The notes under the pieces were generated by a model. That model did no database searches. It worked only from the letters and a program-made list of their open reading frames with translations, and was not told the DNA's origin. This document shows positions 62,845-64,000 of a stretch of DNA of 64,000 bases, piece after piece. How positions within the stretch are numbered: the first letter of the stretch is position 1; the number at the start of each line of letters is the position of its first letter. Source of the stretch: Legionella sainthelensi (GTDB lineage Bacteria > Pseudomonadota > Gammaproteobacteria > Legionellales > Legionellaceae); NCBI RefSeq assembly GCF_900637685.1, contig NZ_LR134388.1:3375001-3439000 (forward strand). Direction: 5' to 3'. The position numbers were made by a program, and so were the translations under genes.

Positions 62845-64000
62845 ATGCCCGGATTAACGTCAATTACAGTAGATAAGGATAGCGAATTTTTTATAACTAT
62901 TGCAAAAGAAGGAATTCATAGCTTTGTTATGTTAGGAGTCATGGTCGACAATAAACCTCAACTTTTAGCCAGAGTAGGTAAAGGAAATCTCATCGACCCA
63001 AGCTTTGGTACAAGTTGCGGGAAACAATTTACTATGTTTGGGAAAGCTCTAGGCTCTCACACAGAGGCTTCATTAGTAGATGAGGGTATTAGCACCAAGA
63101 ATCAAGATACTACTTCAGACATTAGCTATCAATCATACTCCATCTCCTATGAACAATATCTAGAGTTTCTAGCACTCACAAAAGAGATTCATGAGAATCA
63201 ATTAAAGTACTATCAGGAGAGAGAACTTCCTGATGTACCCTATAAAGAATTGACTTATCCCCAAAGAGGGATACACGATCTTAGAAGTGGCATCGATTGT
63301 TATATCCCTACTCAAGAAGAAGCAGGAAAAGTTACCTTCGAATATAAACCAATTAAAACTTTTGAGCATGAATGCGCTAACGATAAGCAACAAATACGCG
63401 AAGAGATAATTAATGGCTCCAAAGAAATTAAAGCATCTAACACTTGCCGCACTACAGCACGCGCTCTTCTTAATTACACGTTGCACTATTCTCCAGATGT
63501 TCCTGCTTTGTTTGCGATTGGACTAGATTACAAAACAAAGCTGGTTGGTGGAAAACCAACGGCAAATTCATTTTATGTTCTGCCACAACCACCCAATTGT
63601 TTTGAGGTAAACTCAACGCAAATGAAAGTGCTTAAAGAACTCTATAAAAAACTTGAGAATTTGCCTAAAACTAATCCCGCATCTGACACTACAAGAAAAA
63701 AGTTTGATGAATTAAAACATCTATATCAAGAAATAGCAGGAAAACCCCAATTACCGCTCACTGTTCTTCTAGACAAAATTACAGTCCACCGTGTTGCACA
63801 TAACAAATTGTTTGATATACGTAGAAGTCAAAGTCTTATTAGCAAATTTGCTGAAATGTTGGGAATCAAAACAGGAACGCAACAAGCCTACGACCGAATG
63901 GAAAAAGCGGTGAAACAAGAAATCGAACGAGTGAATAAAAAGGAAATGAAACAAGGCAAAGGAGTCGATAAAGATGGGTTTCAATCCGATGATCATCGAC
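62845..64000 (+). CDS. Large hypothetical protein, effector-like (partial, C-terminus cut)
   Basis: 385 codons open to the window end (start MPGLTSITVDKDSEFFITIA). His near residue 33 in EGIHSFVMLGV, then GTSCGKQFTMFGKA. Near 195-215 comes KASNTCRTTARALLNYTLHY, whose NTCRTTA could be a cysteine nucleophile turn. The end is coiled and basic (YDRMEKAVKQEIERVNKKEM). AAGGTG 5 nt before the ATG. Divergent with the hydrolase. Family not recognised; cysteine enzyme is a guess. Confidence 0.7.
   Translation, partial: MPGLTSITVDKDSEFFITIAKEGIHSFVMLGVMVDNKPQLLARVGKGNLIDPSFGTSCGKQFTMFGKALGSHTEASLVDEGISTKNQDTTSDISYQSYSISYEQYLEFLALTKEIHENQLKYYQERELPDVPYKELTYPQRGIHDLRSGIDCYIPTQEEAGKVTFEYKPIKTFEHECANDKQQIREEIINGSKEIKASNTCRTTARALLNYTLHYSPDVPALFAIGLDYKTKLVGGKPTANSFYVLPQPPNCFEVNSTQMKVLKELYKKLENLPKTNPASDTTRKKFDELKHLYQEIAGKPQLPLTVLLDKITVHRVAHNKLFDIRRSQSLISKFAEMLGIKTGTQQAYDRMEKAVKQEIERVNKKEMKQGKGVDKDGFQSDDHR

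Overview
The window looks like a low-GC gammaproteobacterial chromosome, most likely a Legionella species. The signs are a stand-alone IcmD/DotP paralog (Dot/Icm type IVB secretion), several large orphan proteins with effector-like features (a calpain-like protease, a CE-clan protease, a GxSxG hydrolase, coiled-coil proteins with acidic tails), a HipBST toxin-antitoxin locus, and insertion sequence debris between islands. No complete tRNA, rRNA or CRISPR array was found.

The left part, about 1-29.6 kb, is a mosaic of mobile DNA. It starts with an arsenic operon (arsR-arsI-arsC-acr3, minus strand, acr3 cut by the window edge). Four direct copies of the same tRNA 3' end (att1 1920, att2 13872, att3 18841, att4 21163) mark tandem or nested integration at one tRNA gene that must lie to the left. 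The best preserved element is att1-att2: tyrosine integrase with paired arm sites at both ends, AlpA-like regulator, DUF927 P-loop protein, TraK-like protein with nearby repeats, and three copies of a ~90 bp GTCCC-rich intergenic element. Its cargo is a trypsin-like protease, a DUF6933-like protein, a defence-type (UG/DRT) reverse transcriptase split by a frameshift, an acetyltransferase, a split Fic protein and a HigBA module. Between att2 and att3 lie ISL3 and IS4 transposase debris, an intact hipBST operon with three evenly spaced operators, and a DUF2130 protein. Between att3 and att4 is a calpain-like effector candidate. After att4 come integrase and ISL3 fragments, a decayed universal stress protein gene facing an intact paralog, a remnant of a second satellite, a CE-clan effector candidate, and a broken second hip locus hit by an IS5-type element that carries a GIY-YIG nuclease gene.

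The right part, about 29.7-64 kb, reads as ordinary chromosome with Legionella-type accessory genes: an organophosphate-type MFS carrier; a membrane protein and a beta-barrel protein; a cyclic-nucleotide-binding/CPBP protease fusion; a stress group (Cys-rich secreted peptide, Hsp20, metal P-type ATPase, bestrophin-like protein); the IcmD paralog; two large effector-like proteins; a short PEP carboxylase; a four- to five-gene oxidative terpenoid cluster (P450, class I terpene synthase, FAD oxidoreductase, GST-like, membrane protein); a nitric-oxide module (truncated haemoglobin plus 2Fe-2S/FAD reductase, divergent from an NsrR-type regulator, with a 45 bp perfect palindrome between them); a marC-gadB-permease operon for glutamate-dependent acid resistance; and a divergent pair of effector-like genes, the last cut by the window end.

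The most promising material is the reverse transcriptase/protease cargo of the att1-att2 satellite with its repeated GTCCC elements, the terpene synthase/P450 operon, and the two cysteine-protease effector candidates.
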